A stretch of DNA of 64,000 nucleotides from Biostraticola tofi (GTDB lineage: Bacteria; Pseudomonadota; Gammaproteobacteria; Enterobacterales; Enterobacteriaceae): contig NZ_SMCR01000004.1 of NCBI RefSeq assembly GCF_004343195.1, positions 248,001 to 312,000 on the forward strand, in the 5' to 3' direction. How positions within the stretch are numbered: the stretch's first letter is position 1; each line of letters begins with the position of its first letter. The position numbers were made by a program, and so were the translations under genes. Shown here piece after piece: positions 8,488 through 17,662 of this stretch. The notes below the pieces were generated by a model that saw only the letters and a list, made by a program, of their open reading frames with translations, was not told the DNA's origin and made no database searches.

Positions 8488-9462
8488 TCAGTCTTCCTTG
8501 TTAATGATGGATTGCATCTGCTCCACAAGCCGCTTCAGGGCGGGAATGGATCGGACCGAAGGGTCCATGTCATAGCCGGATAAAATGATGTAGCGACGGT
8601 TCTTCACCGCAGTCATGCCAGCCGTTAACGGATGGCGTTCGAGAAAAGCGATTTTGTCCGCCGCGCTGTCGCCAGGCCCGCCGCGGTGCAGATCGCCGAT
8701 GACAATGATATCGGGATCACGCTCGGCGATGACCTCCCAGGACATCGTCGGCCACAGTGCCGGGCTATCGGCAAACACATTTTCGCTGCCGATGGCCTGG
8801 GTCAATAGAGACGGTGCGCCATGGCCGCCGGCAACATAGGGGGTATCAGTGCCGGTATACCACCAGACGAGGCGCCGGCGGGGGAATTCACGGGCCTGTG
8901 CTATTTGCCCATCTATCTGCTGGCGCAGTGCGCGGATCACCTGTTCCGCCCGGGATTGGACGTGGTAAATTCGGCCTATAGTGCGAACTTCTGCAAAAAT
9001 GTCGGCAAAAGTGAGGGAATTTTTTGAGTCGGTTTGCAGCCCATCACAGAGGCTTTCGCTCAGCCAGGTTGCTATCCCCCAGCGCTGAAGACGCTGGCGG
9101 CTTGGTGTTTCGGGGCTGTTGAACCAATAAAAGCTACCGGAATAGATGAAATCCGGCCGCGCGGCCAGCACCGCCTCTCCCGACCAGGGTGAGCGGTCAA
9201 AGCGTGCCTTCAGACTGGCTGTATCCATCCATGGAGCAGGCGTACTGTCCTGCTGTTTGCTGTAGCCGACAACGCTGATAATGGAGCTAGCCAGCCCCAG
9301 GGCTAACATATTCTCCAGCGCGGAATGGGAATACACGATTGCCCGCTCGGGCACATGCTCAAACCGCCATTGCTGGCCACAGTTGGCAAGCGTCAGCGGA
9401 CTGGCAAGGCTGGCAGCGCTGGCCGCCAGCATAACGGTAGATAAAGCCAGCGCACGGATCAT
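8488..9462 (-). CDS. Periplasmic binding protein of a metal-chelate ABC transporter
   Basis: The 324-residue protein has a signal peptide (MIRALALSTVMLAASAASLA) without a lipobox, so it should be a free periplasmic protein. The fold is FecB/BtuF class: RAIVYSHSALENMLALGLAS is the first lobe, AARPDFIYSG the hinge, and RDPDIIVIGDLH lies in the second lobe. It would receive the substrate from the TonB receptor encoded directly upstream. The genes are translationally coupled: the receptor TGA shares base 9462 with this ATG. Ligand identity cannot be read from the sequence. Confidence 0.87.
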   Translation of the reverse strand: MIRALALSTVMLAASAASLASPLTLANCGQQWRFEHVPERAIVYSHSALENMLALGLASSIISVVGYSKQQDSTPAPWMDTASLKARFDRSPWSGEAVLAARPDFIYSGSFYWFNSPETPSRQRLQRWGIATWLSESLCDGLQTDSKNSLTFADIFAEVRTIGRIYHVQSRAEQVIRALRQQIDGQIAQAREFPRRRLVWWYTGTDTPYVAGGHGAPSLLTQAIGSENVFADSPALWPTMSWEVIAERDPDIIVIGDLHRGGPGDSAADKIAFLERHPLTAGMTAVKNRRYIILSGYDMDPSVRSIPALKRLVEQMQSIINKED

Positions 9463-11558
9463 CAGATGCGTATGTTGACAAACGCTTCATACGTTCGGCC
9501 TGGCGCGATCAGTTCCTGAGTGGCATAAGTACGCTGCCAGCTATAGAAGCGGTCCGTCAGGTTACGCACGCGGGTACCCAGAGTCATGCCCGGCAGCACT
9601 TCATAGTCCGCGCTCAGGTCTATCGTGGTGTAGCCCGCCATTCTGTCGCTGTTGGTATCGTTGTTGTAGCTGCTGCCCACATAGTGCAGTTGCGCGCCCA
9701 GGCCTAACTGCTGCGTTGCCCTATAGCGGGCTGACAGATTGGCGGTCCATTGTGGAACATAGCGGGGCGTATTACCGGCAAGATCCTGCCCCCCTTGTTG
9801 ATACGCATCAAAGCGGGCATGGGTATACGCGGCATTGCCCGCCAGGGTCAGGCTATCCCAGGGCTGGATTGACCCACTCAGCTCTACCCCTCTGGAGGTC
9901 TGTTTGCCTACGGCATTCCAGATATCAGTCTGTAGCGCATCTTGCTGATAAAGATTCTTTTTCTGCAAATCATACACCGCCAGTTTTACTTCGCCGCGCT
10001 GGTGCCAGAAGGTGCCTTTTACACCGGCCTCATATTGCTGCACGTTGGTCAGCGGCAGGGAGGTCTGAGCCGGGCTGATAAAGAAAATATCGTTTCCGGG
10101 CTCTTTACCGGTCGCGTAGTTGGCATAGACCGTGATGTCATCGGTGATATCCCAGGTCGGACCCACCGCCAGCGTAATGAAGTCATAGCTACGATAGTCA
10201 GCCTGATTTTGCTGGCGGAAATTCCATTTCATCTCCAGATTGGAATAGCGGGCCTGGGCCAGTACGGCAATGGCGTCAGTCATATTCAGCTTGTCTTCGA
10301 CAAACAGGGCGTACTGGTTCTGCGTCACCTGGCGGGTAAGGGCGCGGCGCGGCGCGTTGCCGCTGCTGAATGGGGTTTTCGGCGAGTTGATAACCGGCAC
10401 GCTATCTTCACCGGCAAAGCCGTTGGAGTAATATGCAAACTCGCGCTGGCTCAAATCCATGCCGGCTATCACGCGGTTATCCAGCCCACCGACAGGTTTA
10501 TCCAGGGTGACCGTCGTGCGGTTTCCCGTTAGCTTATCGTCATGGGCGATATCACCGAAAGAATCCCGGGTGATATAGCCTGGGCGCGAGGCGGCGGGGT
10601 AATAGCGTTCCGCATTATGCCATTCGCGAAAGCCACTGTAATAATACAATTTATTTTCAAAAGTCAGTTCAGACGAGGCGAACCATGACTGCGTGGCCTG
10701 TATAGAGGTGGCCTGGCTGCGGATCCAGGCATCTTCCAGGTTATTGAAATTAGTGTGCCGCAAACGCTTTTTAGTCTTGCCATCAATCAGCGGGGTACCA
10801 AAATACGGGTTATGGGTATCACTCATCATACGGTCAATGTTGAAAGTCAGCATTGTGTTGTCGGTCGGCGTCAGCAGCAGAGAACCCGTCATGCGCTGGG
10901 GGCGTTGCCGCTCGCCCTCGACCTGACTGCCGGTGCTGGAGGCACTGACGTCAAGGCGGCCGGCGGCCAGCTTATCCACCAGCGTCCCTCCGGTGCCGAC
11001 GTGAACCCGGTGACTGGCAAAGCTTGACCAGCCATAGTCCAGCTCGATGGGGTGCGGACCAAAGGACGCTTGGCGGGGGATAAGATTAATGCTGCCGCCG
11101 GCTGAACTCAGGCCATTGATAACCGAGCCGGTGCCATACAGCACATCGATGCTCTGATAATGAACAGGATCGCCGCCTTGAAGGGTGCTGCCCGGCACCG
11201 TCACGCCATCGTAAAGCCAGGAAACAGGCGTAAATCCGCGCAGGGAAACGCTATTGGACAAGGTTGGCGACGTCGCGCCCGACATTCCCGGCGCGCTTTC
11301 GACCACCTCGGTCAGTGTGCGTTTGCCCATGGTGATAATGTTGTTCTGACTAATGGTTTCGGTATGGCGAGGGATTTCTTTATCGCTGAGTCCCAGACGG
11401 GAACCGGTGCCGGCGGCCAGTAAGGCGGCGTCAGAGACGGCAGGGGAATGACGTGCTTCACTACCGGTCACCAGCAGCGTTTCCTCGGCTGCAGCCAAGA
11501 CGTTCGAGGACAGGCTGGCCGCAATAGCCACTGCTGCAATTGAAAAAGATGATTTCAT
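9462..11558 (-). CDS. TonB-dependent outer-membrane receptor (siderophore/metallophore type)
   Basis: The 698-residue protein has a cleavable signal peptide (about 1-22). The plug domain has TLTEVVESAPGMSG, VSLRGFTPVSWLYDGV and VLYGTGSVINGLSSAGGSIN. A 22-strand barrel follows, with family-typical YANYATGKEPG, YEAGVKGTFW and VRNLTDRFY near the end. It would import a metal-chelate complex using TonB energy. The last residue is isoleucine rather than the usual aromatic, which may be a slightly atypical BAM signal. It is the first gene of the operon and has a 16-bp palindrome 29 bp upstream. The palindrome resembles a Zur box more than a Fur box, so the cargo could be a zincophore. Confidence 0.9.
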   Translation of the reverse strand: MKSSFSIAAVAIAASLSSNVLAAAEETLLVTGSEARHSPAVSDAALLAAGTGSRLGLSDKEIPRHTETISQNNIITMGKRTLTEVVESAPGMSGATSPTLSNSVSLRGFTPVSWLYDGVTVPGSTLQGGDPVHYQSIDVLYGTGSVINGLSSAGGSINLIPRQASFGPHPIELDYGWSSFASHRVHVGTGGTLVDKLAAGRLDVSASSTGSQVEGERQRPQRMTGSLLLTPTDNTMLTFNIDRMMSDTHNPYFGTPLIDGKTKKRLRHTNFNNLEDAWIRSQATSIQATQSWFASSELTFENKLYYYSGFREWHNAERYYPAASRPGYITRDSFGDIAHDDKLTGNRTTVTLDKPVGGLDNRVIAGMDLSQREFAYYSNGFAGEDSVPVINSPKTPFSSGNAPRRALTRQVTQNQYALFVEDKLNMTDAIAVLAQARYSNLEMKWNFRQQNQADYRSYDFITLAVGPTWDITDDITVYANYATGKEPGNDIFFISPAQTSLPLTNVQQYEAGVKGTFWHQRGEVKLAVYDLQKKNLYQQDALQTDIWNAVGKQTSRGVELSGSIQPWDSLTLAGNAAYTHARFDAYQQGGQDLAGNTPRYVPQWTANLSARYRATQQLGLGAQLHYVGSSYNNDTNSDRMAGYTTIDLSADYEVLPGMTLGTRVRNLTDRFYSWQRTYATQELIAPGRTYEAFVNIRI

Positions 11559-11586
11559 TGGGGGACATTTCTGCTTAAATTTTTTG

Positions 11587-11602
11587 TTATGTTATAACAT
11601 AA
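11587..11602 (-). promoter_or_regulatory. Zur-like 16-bp palindrome over the TonB-receptor promoter
   Basis: TTATGTTATAACATAA is a perfect palindrome 29 bp before the receptor ATG. It contains the half-sites ATGTTA/TAACAT characteristic of gammaproteobacterial Zur boxes and does not resemble a Fur box (GATAATGATAATCATTATC). Reading the minus strand, TTGTGC followed 16 bases later by TATGTT could be the -35 and -10. The palindrome would then overlap the -10, as expected of a repressor site. The assignment to Zur is inference. Confidence 0.5.
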
Positions 11603-11862
11603 AAATTTAACGATCCAGCACAAAGCGTCCGGGGTGCAGCTTTGTAGATCTCATCCGCCCGCTGACATGGCTAAGCGCATCGCTTACCGGTGCGACCATG
11701 TCCCCTGCTCATGGGGCAACCGGTGTTTACAGGCAGCGCGCAGCGCAGTAGCGATGTGGTATCGCCTATGCAACAACTAAAAACCCGGATCCGCCGCTGC
11801 AGGCAGTGATAGACGATGGGCGCTTCGCAGGCGGCACCGGGTAATCGGTCAGGTCAAGTCCG

Positions 11863-12825
11863 TTACGCTGATTGCACCGGCGTGCTGCTGTTAACGGTCT
11901 GCAGCAATTGAGCCGCCATGTTGTCCAGTAATTCATAACGGCGACGATATTCTGAACGTTTCTTGCTGACAATCTGTTCCAGCTCTTTACGTGGCATAGC
12001 TAAAGGCAACGCATAAAGACCGTCGTTGGAAAGTGTGCCATGGAGCGATGACCAGAAATCACTGTAGCTGGCAAATAAATGATCTTTCTTGCTGTGGCGG
12101 TACCGCAAACTGCGAAATACATGATTATCATCACTTACTGCAAATATCTGTTTGATATCGCACTGTCCTGCCAGAATAAACAGCACCTCCATCAACACCC
12201 TCTTTGGAAATAAACCGAAGCTGGCTTTTGTCGCTTCGCGAATAATATCGTTGCTGATGTCTTTACGGGGCCCTTGCAGCCCGCCGATCACCACCGAAGT
12301 TAACCCCGCTTTCTGAATCACCGAAAATGACAAGGCTGCAAGAGTTACATCATTATATTTCACTACCAGCGTGACTTCACCTTCTCTGTCGAAATGACCG
12401 GAGCAGCAACCAATGTCGAAATATTCTCCATTTTTACCGGTGAAGGTGACCAGGGTGGCCTCTTCCCTGGCCTGGAGTAACTGACGCAATGCCGGATTCT
12501 TTAAGGACTGGGTAAACTGATAGTGATCGGTTAATGCCCTGGCCCGTGCGCTCACACTCAGTCCGGCCAGCAGGTAAGGTCGATGGATTTTCGCCGGTAA
12601 CAAGCCTTGCTTATCAAGGGCAATACCCATGCTAGGTAATCTTGCCAGCGACTGCAGAAAGCGGAAAGTGGTGGCTGGGAATAACAGTGAGCGAAGGAGG
12701 AATTTTGTTCTGAATCGCCGGCACAACCACAGTTTATCAGGTACAAATGTGCCGCAGATCAAATGAAAAAATAACGATGCGGCAGTTCTAGCTGACATCG
12801 GATGGGCGGTGTTTACCATTGTCAT
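11863..12825 (-). CDS. VirK/YbjX-family protein (DUF535)
   Basis: The 320-residue protein has the conserved core of the DUF535 family: HYQFTQSLKNPALRQLL, LSFSVIQ, VVIGGLQGP, the region DIIREATKASFGLFPKRVLM, and IFAVSDDNHVFRSLRYRHSK. Family members (E. coli YbjX, Shigella/Salmonella VirK) are cytoplasmic and linked to envelope remodelling, IcsA localisation and PhoPQ-dependent peptide resistance. The biochemical activity is unknown. Alternative ATGs at 12825 and 12819 are close together. It is a single gene flanked by about 300 bp on its upstream-operon side (11559-11862), which holds only the palindrome listed above. No clear PhoP box was seen upstream. Confidence 0.85.
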   Translation of the reverse strand: MTMVNTAHPMSARTAASLFFHLICGTFVPDKLWLCRRFRTKFLLRSLLFPATTFRFLQSLARLPSMGIALDKQGLLPAKIHRPYLLAGLSVSARARALTDHYQFTQSLKNPALRQLLQAREEATLVTFTGKNGEYFDIGCCSGHFDREGEVTLVVKYNDVTLAALSFSVIQKAGLTSVVIGGLQGPRKDISNDIIREATKASFGLFPKRVLMEVLFILAGQCDIKQIFAVSDDNHVFRSLRYRHSKKDHLFASYSDFWSSLHGTLSNDGLYALPLAMPRKELEQIVSKKRSEYRRRYELLDNMAAQLLQTVNSSTPVQSA

Positions 12826-12990
12826 ATTATTATTTGAGATATAGTTCGAAGTTGACGCTATCTTAATGCGCTAAATCTAAACGGCAGGTTAATAGTGCGG
12901 GGATTAGCTAAATTGAACTGTAATAGGTATTGTCAATGTTAAGGGCTGTCTTTATTCGCAAGCCGTTTGGCTTACCGCAGAGGTGAACGC

Positions 12991-13788
12991 GTGGTTATCG
13001 AAGAAAGCATTATCAGAGATATTAATACTATTGCCCGTTGGCTGGCGGCTGATGAACTGCCTGGGGCCGGGAGTGTGGATCCGCAGTTGATCATTCTGGC
13101 CGGGCATGCGGTCGTTCCCGGCATCCTGGGGGTGATGAAACTGGCCGCCGAAACTGATGTTCCGGTGCTTTTTACCGGCGGGGTGGGGCACTCAACTCAC
13201 CTGCTCAAACAGGGACTGAACGAAAATCCGTTAACCAGATCGAGGGTCTTTGAACAGCAGAGTGAGGCCGACATTTTCTACAGTATTGCGACTGACATAT
13301 TCGCTATCAGCCCGTCCAGACTGTATGTTGAAGACCGTTCTACCAACAGTGGGCAGAACGCGGATTATTCCAGGGAGTTGATTACCCGCAAGGGTCTCAA
13401 TGCCGAGAGAATACTGTTGTCACAAGATCCCCTGATGCAACGAAGAACCCGTGAAACCTTTGAACTCAGTTGGAGAACCAAGGCGCTCGCTGCTCGCTTT
13501 ATCAACTGCCCGGTTTTGGTGCCGCAGTTGGTGATGCTTGCCGGAAAAGTCATGATTACCGGCGTGCAGTCGGCGGGACACTGGACTATTGAACGCTTTA
13601 TCGAGATGGCGCTCGGAGAAATGGAACGCCTGAGAGATGGCCCCGACGGGTATGGCCCGCTGGGGAAAGGTTTTATTGGCCATGTCGCTATTCCAGCGGC
13701 CGTCATGTCTGCCTGGGAACATATTGAATCCGATAATTGCTATGCCGCCTTGAAGAGATCTCAGAGGACTACGCCAAACCGCCATTAG
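12991..13788 (+). CDS. YdcF-like DUF218 protein
   Basis: The 265-residue protein is a Rossmann-like DUF218/YdcF-family protein. Strand-loop motifs are LIILAGHAVVPG, PVLFTGGVGHST and VEDRSTNSGQNA, where the E-x-S-x-N-T pattern is the family signature. Downstream, ILLSQDPLMQRRTRETF is also typical. E. coli YdcF binds S-adenosylmethionine; the reaction is unknown. The GTG at 12991 is preferred because AGAGGTG lies 5 bases before it; a TTG at 12967 would add eight residues. It converges on the SDR gene, and the 3' ends overlap by 20 bp. Confidence 0.8.
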   Translation: MVIEESIIRDINTIARWLAADELPGAGSVDPQLIILAGHAVVPGILGVMKLAAETDVPVLFTGGVGHSTHLLKQGLNENPLTRSRVFEQQSEADIFYSIATDIFAISPSRLYVEDRSTNSGQNADYSRELITRKGLNAERILLSQDPLMQRRTRETFELSWRTKALAARFINCPVLVPQLVMLAGKVMITGVQSAGHWTIERFIEMALGEMERLRDGPDGYGPLGKGFIGHVAIPAAVMSAWEHIESDNCYAALKRSQRTTPNRH

Positions 13789-14509
13789 CGCGCACTATCT
13801 GACCATTGACCCAGCCGCCATCCTTGCCGGCGAGGAATGAGACCACGCCGGCGATGTCTTCAGGCTGGCCCAGACGCTCCAGCGGCGGCATGTTGGCAAA
13901 GGTCTGAATCTGCTCATCGGTCTTGCCGTTGAGAAACAGTTCAGTGGCCACCGGCCCGGGCGCCACGGCATTAACCGTAATTTGGCGGCCGCGCAGTTCT
14001 TTGGCAAACACGCGCGTAAATGCTTCCACCGCGGCTTTGGTGCCGTTGTAAATCGCATAGCCGGGCATGTTAAGCGCCAGGGTGGTGCTCGATAGGTTAA
14101 TGATCCGGCCCCCGTCATTCAACCGGGTCGCCGCCTCGCGCAGGGTGTTGAACACGCCCTGGGTGTTAATCGCGAAGGTCTGCGCATACAGCTCATCGCT
14201 GGTCTGGGCCAGGGGAACGGGCTTCAGGATCCCGGCATTGTTGACCAATACGTCGATATTGCCCAGCTGTTGCTCAACAGCCTTGAACAGCGCGTTAACC
14301 TGGTCGGCTTTGGCAATGTCGGCCTGCACCGCGATGGCAGATGCGCCGGACTGGGTCAATTCTGCCACCAGCGCCTCGGCATCGCGGGCGCTGGAAGAAT
14401 AGTTGATGGCAACGGCAAAGCCGTCAGCGGCTAAACGTCGAGCCAGGGTGGCGCCGATGCCGCGTGATGCGCCGGTAATCAGTGCTACTTTATGAGATGA
14501 AGTCGTCAT
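13769..14509 (-). CDS. SDR-family oxidoreductase
   Basis: The 246-residue classical short-chain dehydrogenase has TGASRGIGATLARRLA (cofactor binding), NNAG at about residue 91, the catalytic Ser in INLSS, the YNGTK active-site Tyr/Lys, and VAPGPVATELF after it. The fold is NADP-preferring (an Arg follows the first strand motif). The substrate is unknown. It diverges from a LysR regulator at 14782, which is the usual arrangement for a regulator and its single target. A second SDR of this type lies at 21743. Confidence 0.88.
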   Translation of the reverse strand: MTTSSHKVALITGASRGIGATLARRLAADGFAVAINYSSSARDAEALVAELTQSGASAIAVQADIAKADQVNALFKAVEQQLGNIDVLVNNAGILKPVPLAQTSDELYAQTFAINTQGVFNTLREAATRLNDGGRIINLSSTTLALNMPGYAIYNGTKAAVEAFTRVFAKELRGRQITVNAVAPGPVATELFLNGKTDEQIQTFANMPPLERLGQPEDIAGVVSFLAGKDGGWVNGQIVRANGGLA

Positions 14510-14781
14510 GGCATTAATCCTTCTCGGTAAGATGTAACATGAATTCTGGACTAGTTTCCAAAGAAGATAATTACCTCTAAATGGCCATCACAATTCCATT
14601 TACGCTAACAATGGGCAAATAGGTGCAGTGTGGCCTGTGGCGCAAAGTCTGTTGTAAGGCCGCAGGCGGATGGCCGGAATACCGTTATTATGGGCGTTAA
14701 AAGCCAAGTGCATTGTTCCTCCTTAGCAACAATGGTTATATTAATCACTACTTATTCCATTTAACCAAACTGTTCATGCCT

Positions 14782-15687
14782 ATGGATCGATTCAAGGAAA
14801 TGCAGATCTTCGTGCGCATCGCCGATCGCAGCAGCTTTTCCCTGGCGTGTGAAGACCTGCAGATCCCGCGGGCAACGGCGACTAACCTTATCAAGCGGCT
14901 GGAGCAACGCATCGGCGTGAAACTGCTTGAACGCACCACCCGCCAAGTCCGTCTGACCCACGAAGGCGAAGCCTATTATCACCGCTGTGTTCGTTTATTG
15001 GCTGATCTTGAGGAAACGGAAAGTGCGTTTAAAAATGCGTCGCCCAAGGGATTATTGCGCGTGAATCTGCAGGGTACGCTGGCCAAGTATTTTATCGTGC
15101 CGGGCCTGGGCGAATTTTTGAACCAGTATCCGGATATCACCCTGCATGTCGGGGAGGACGATCGACTTGTCGATCTGGTCAGAGAAGGAGTGGACTGTGT
15201 GTTGCGTGCCGGCGTGTTGCAGGACTCGTCATTGATTGGCCGGCAAATTGCCCTGCTGGAACAGGTCACCGTGGCAAGCCCATCCTACCTGCAACGATAC
15301 GGGCTACCAACCAGCCTGGATTGTCTTGAAAATCACTTCGCGGTGGATTACATCTCCAGTTCTACCGGGCGACCGACCAGCCTGGATTTTATGGTTGGCG
15401 AGGAGCGGGTAGAGCAGCGGCTAAAGGCAAAGATTTCGGTAACCGGTGCCGACTTATATACCGGGGCGGCGATGTCAGGATTGGGGTTGGTACAGGTACC
15501 CCGCTATCGGATCGCCCGTGAAATCGCCGATGGCCAGCTTAAGGTGGTGCTGCCCAACCAGCCGCCGCCGCCGATGCCAATTTCGGTGGTGTATCCGAAC
15601 AACCGGCAGCTTTCGGCCCGGGTCAGGGTGTTTACCCACTGGCTAAGTGGGCGTTTTGTGACGGTGGATAGCGGACGGCTAAAGTGA
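14782..15687 (+). CDS. LysR-family transcriptional regulator
   Basis: The 301-residue protein has an N-terminal winged HTH (MDRFKEMQIFVRIADRSSFS, RATATNLIKRLEQRIGVKLL) and a CrgA-type effector domain ending in FTHWLSGRF. The start at 14782 gives the standard MDRF opening; ATG 14776 adds only two residues and the frame is open further upstream. It is divergent from the SDR at 13769-14509 across a 272-bp gap and probably regulates it. The effector is unknown. Confidence 0.88.
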   Translation: MDRFKEMQIFVRIADRSSFSLACEDLQIPRATATNLIKRLEQRIGVKLLERTTRQVRLTHEGEAYYHRCVRLLADLEETESAFKNASPKGLLRVNLQGTLAKYFIVPGLGEFLNQYPDITLHVGEDDRLVDLVREGVDCVLRAGVLQDSSLIGRQIALLEQVTVASPSYLQRYGLPTSLDCLENHFAVDYISSSTGRPTSLDFMVGEERVEQRLKAKISVTGADLYTGAAMSGLGLVQVPRYRIAREIADGQLKVVLPNQPPPPMPISVVYPNNRQLSARVRVFTHWLSGRFVTVDSGRLK

Positions 15688-15714
15688 AGCATCAGCTGGA
15701 CTGCCGGCGTCAGG

Positions 15715-16671
15715 TTATTTAACGCTACGGTCCAGAAACGCGCGAATGACCGGGATGATTTCTCTGCCATGGGTTTCAAGCGCAAAGTGGCCGGTATCGT
15801 AAAAACGGATATCCGCTTTTGGCATGTCGCGTTTCCAGGCTTCAGCACCGGCCGGCAGGAAGAACGGATCATTTTTGCCCCATACGGCGAGCAGCGGCGG
15901 CTGGTACTGACGGAAATACTGTTGAAACTCTGGATACATCGCTACGTTGGAGGCGTAGTCCAGCACCAGATCCAGCTGGATATCAGCATTGCCGGGACGT
16001 GAGACTTGGCGGCCCTCGAGCGTATATCCGTCTGGGGAGACCAGGCTCTGGTCAGCCACGCCTTCAAGATACTGCCATTTTACCGATTCAGGCGTTGGGA
16101 AATCCCGCAGCGCATCGCGATTTTCCTGGGTCGGTTCGCGCCAATACTTCTGGATGGGCGCCCAACCTGCGCCCAGGCCTTCCTCATAGGCATTGCCATT
16201 CTGAGAAATAATGGCGGTTACGCGTTCTGGATGGGCAACGGCCATACGCCAGCCTACCGGAGCGCCGTAATCATGGACCATCAGCGCGTATTTATCGAGT
16301 TTGAGCTGCTCAGTGAACTGGCCCATGGTCTTGGCAAGCTGGCTGAAGGTATAGGAATAGTTGCCCCGTGCCGGGGATTCGGTAAAGCCAAATGCGGGCA
16401 GATCAGGCGCAATGACGTGATAGCGGTCTGCCAGTGCCGGTATCACATCACGGTACATAAATGAGGACGCTGCAAATCCGTGCATCAACAAAACGGTCGG
16501 AGCCTGGGGATCGCCGGCCTCACGATAGAACACTTTTACATCGCCGACCTGCTCATAATGAAAATGGACTTGAGTCAAACGTGACTGTTCATCGGCATTG
16601 GCCATCTGTATGCCGCCAGCGATTAACGCTCCGGCCAGGCCTGCATTGGCGATTAATTTTTTGGACGTCAT
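15715..16671 (-). CDS. Exported alpha/beta hydrolase (epoxide hydrolase / haloalkane dehalogenase-like)
   Basis: The 318-residue protein has a signal peptide (about 1-26, ending MANADE). The motifs are LLMHGFAASSFMYRDVI (HG oxyanion site), then VHDYGAPVGWRMA, where Asp replaces the usual nucleophilic Ser. That indicates the epoxide hydrolase or dehalogenase branch. A catalytic His is likely in YDTGHFALETH. It should act in the periplasm on a small hydrophobic electrophile. It is divergent from the CGNR regulator at 16767, with a four-half-site operator between them. It converges with the LysR gene, 27 bp apart. Confidence 0.82.
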   Translation of the reverse strand: MTSKKLIANAGLAGALIAGGIQMANADEQSRLTQVHFHYEQVGDVKVFYREAGDPQAPTVLLMHGFAASSFMYRDVIPALADRYHVIAPDLPAFGFTESPARGNYSYTFSQLAKTMGQFTEQLKLDKYALMVHDYGAPVGWRMAVAHPERVTAIISQNGNAYEEGLGAGWAPIQKYWREPTQENRDALRDFPTPESVKWQYLEGVADQSLVSPDGYTLEGRQVSRPGNADIQLDLVLDYASNVAMYPEFQQYFRQYQPPLLAVWGKNDPFFLPAGAEAWKRDMPKADIRFYDTGHFALETHGREIIPVIRAFLDRSVK

Positions 16672-16684
16672 AATAATTTTCCTT

Positions 16685-16759
16685 TGTAACCGTTTAAATG
16701 TCTATTTGAAGGTTACAGGTTTTTAATGTAACCTGTCAATAAATATTTAACGGGTTACA
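16685..16759. promoter_or_regulatory. Four-half-site operator between hydrolase and CGNR regulator
   Basis: Four copies of a 7-bp half-site occur in the divergent promoter: TGTAACC at 16685-16691, GGTTACA at 16711-16717, TGTAACC at 16727-16733 and GGTTACA at 16753-16759. Each TGTAACC...GGTTACA pair has 19 bases between its arms. The two pairs are 42 bp apart start-to-start, and the two inner half-sites also form a pair with a 9-base spacer. This is the arrangement of a cooperative regulator, most simply the adjacent CGNR protein controlling itself and the hydrolase. Confidence 0.7.
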
Positions 16760-16766
16760 ATTGCTC

Positions 16767-17351
16767 ATGACTTTAACGACTAAAACTCCGGCAGAGGCGC
16801 TGTTCATTGCCGACAATGTGGCGCTTGATTTCATCAACACTGAGCACCAGGAGGCGGACAGCCTGGTGGATTGCTTAACCGATGACTCAAGTGTAGTTGC
16901 ATGGCTGAAGCAGGCAGGTCAGCTACCTCAGGACTTTAACCAGGTGCCGGAAGGATTATTTGACCAGGCCCAGGCGTTTCGCAACGAAGCAAAACAGGTG
17001 GTGTTGGCCGCTATGCATGGCGCCAGGCCGGAACTTTCTGCGCTTAACCGCGTGCTGGAATCGGGACGGCCGGTGAGGGAAATCGAATGGAATGGCGGAA
17101 ATGGGAAATTCAATATCGTCAGGCGTTTACGCAGCAACACACCGATGTCGCTGCTCGAGCCGATTGCCGAATCGCTGGCCAAGCTGTTGATAAGCGATAA
17201 ATTCGATTTGGTCAGGCAATGCGAAGCCCCCGACTGCATCTTGTTTTTTCATGACTTGACCAAATCACACCGCCGCCGCTGGTGCAGCATGTCAACCTGC
17301 GGCAACCGCATGAAAGTGGCGGCATTTCGCTCTCGTAAAAAACAGGATTAA
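16767..17351 (+). CDS. ABATE/CGNR zinc-finger transcriptional regulator
   Basis: The 194-residue protein has an N-terminal ABATE domain (FIADNVALDFINTE near the start). The C-terminal CGNR zinc finger has cysteines in CEAPDC and then CSMSTCGNRMKVAAFR, plus the conserved HRRRWC. CGNR proteins are bacterial DNA-binding regulators; the ABATE domain is thought to bind a ligand. The ATG at 16767 is used; an in-frame TTG lies two codons upstream. It diverges from the hydrolase gene and probably binds the half-sites in the 95-bp gap. Confidence 0.85.
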   Translation: MTLTTKTPAEALFIADNVALDFINTEHQEADSLVDCLTDDSSVVAWLKQAGQLPQDFNQVPEGLFDQAQAFRNEAKQVVLAAMHGARPELSALNRVLESGRPVREIEWNGGNGKFNIVRRLRSNTPMSLLEPIAESLAKLLISDKFDLVRQCEAPDCILFFHDLTKSHRRRWCSMSTCGNRMKVAAFRSRKKQD

Positions 17352-17357
17352 TATCTA

Positions 17358-17662
17358 TTACCAGCAGACGCTCGACGCGGGTGCCGGCAACTTCATCGAA
17401 ACCGTTGCCGCCAGCAGGTGATCTTCCCCTTTGGTCGGATGCAGCGATCGCTTGATAGCCTGGCGGCTCAGGCTGCGGAAGTTATCGCCGATCGTTGCTC
17501 GGGCTGCATGTTGTTTATCTATTTTCTGGGTTAGCGTGGCGCGAACAAAATGGTGATCATCAGTACAAGCAATAAATGAATTCATCCCACAGGGTTTCGC
17601 CACAGGGTTCCGTCCAGCATAAAACCAGGTAGCAGCACTATAGGTAATTTTCCATCAGACAT
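17358..17662 (-). pseudogene. Alpha/beta hydrolase, decayed
   Basis: From 17662 the minus strand reads MSDGKLPIVLLPGFMLDGTL, a typical opening of a small alpha/beta hydrolase, and stops shortly afterwards. ACCCTGTGG occurs twice, 13 bp apart, at the break, suggesting a 13-bp duplication that shifted the frame. A second frame carries on to 17358 (ATIGDNFRSLSRQAIKRSLH) but the catalytic middle of the protein is absent. It sits directly downstream of, and antisense to, the CGNR gene. Confidence 0.55.
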
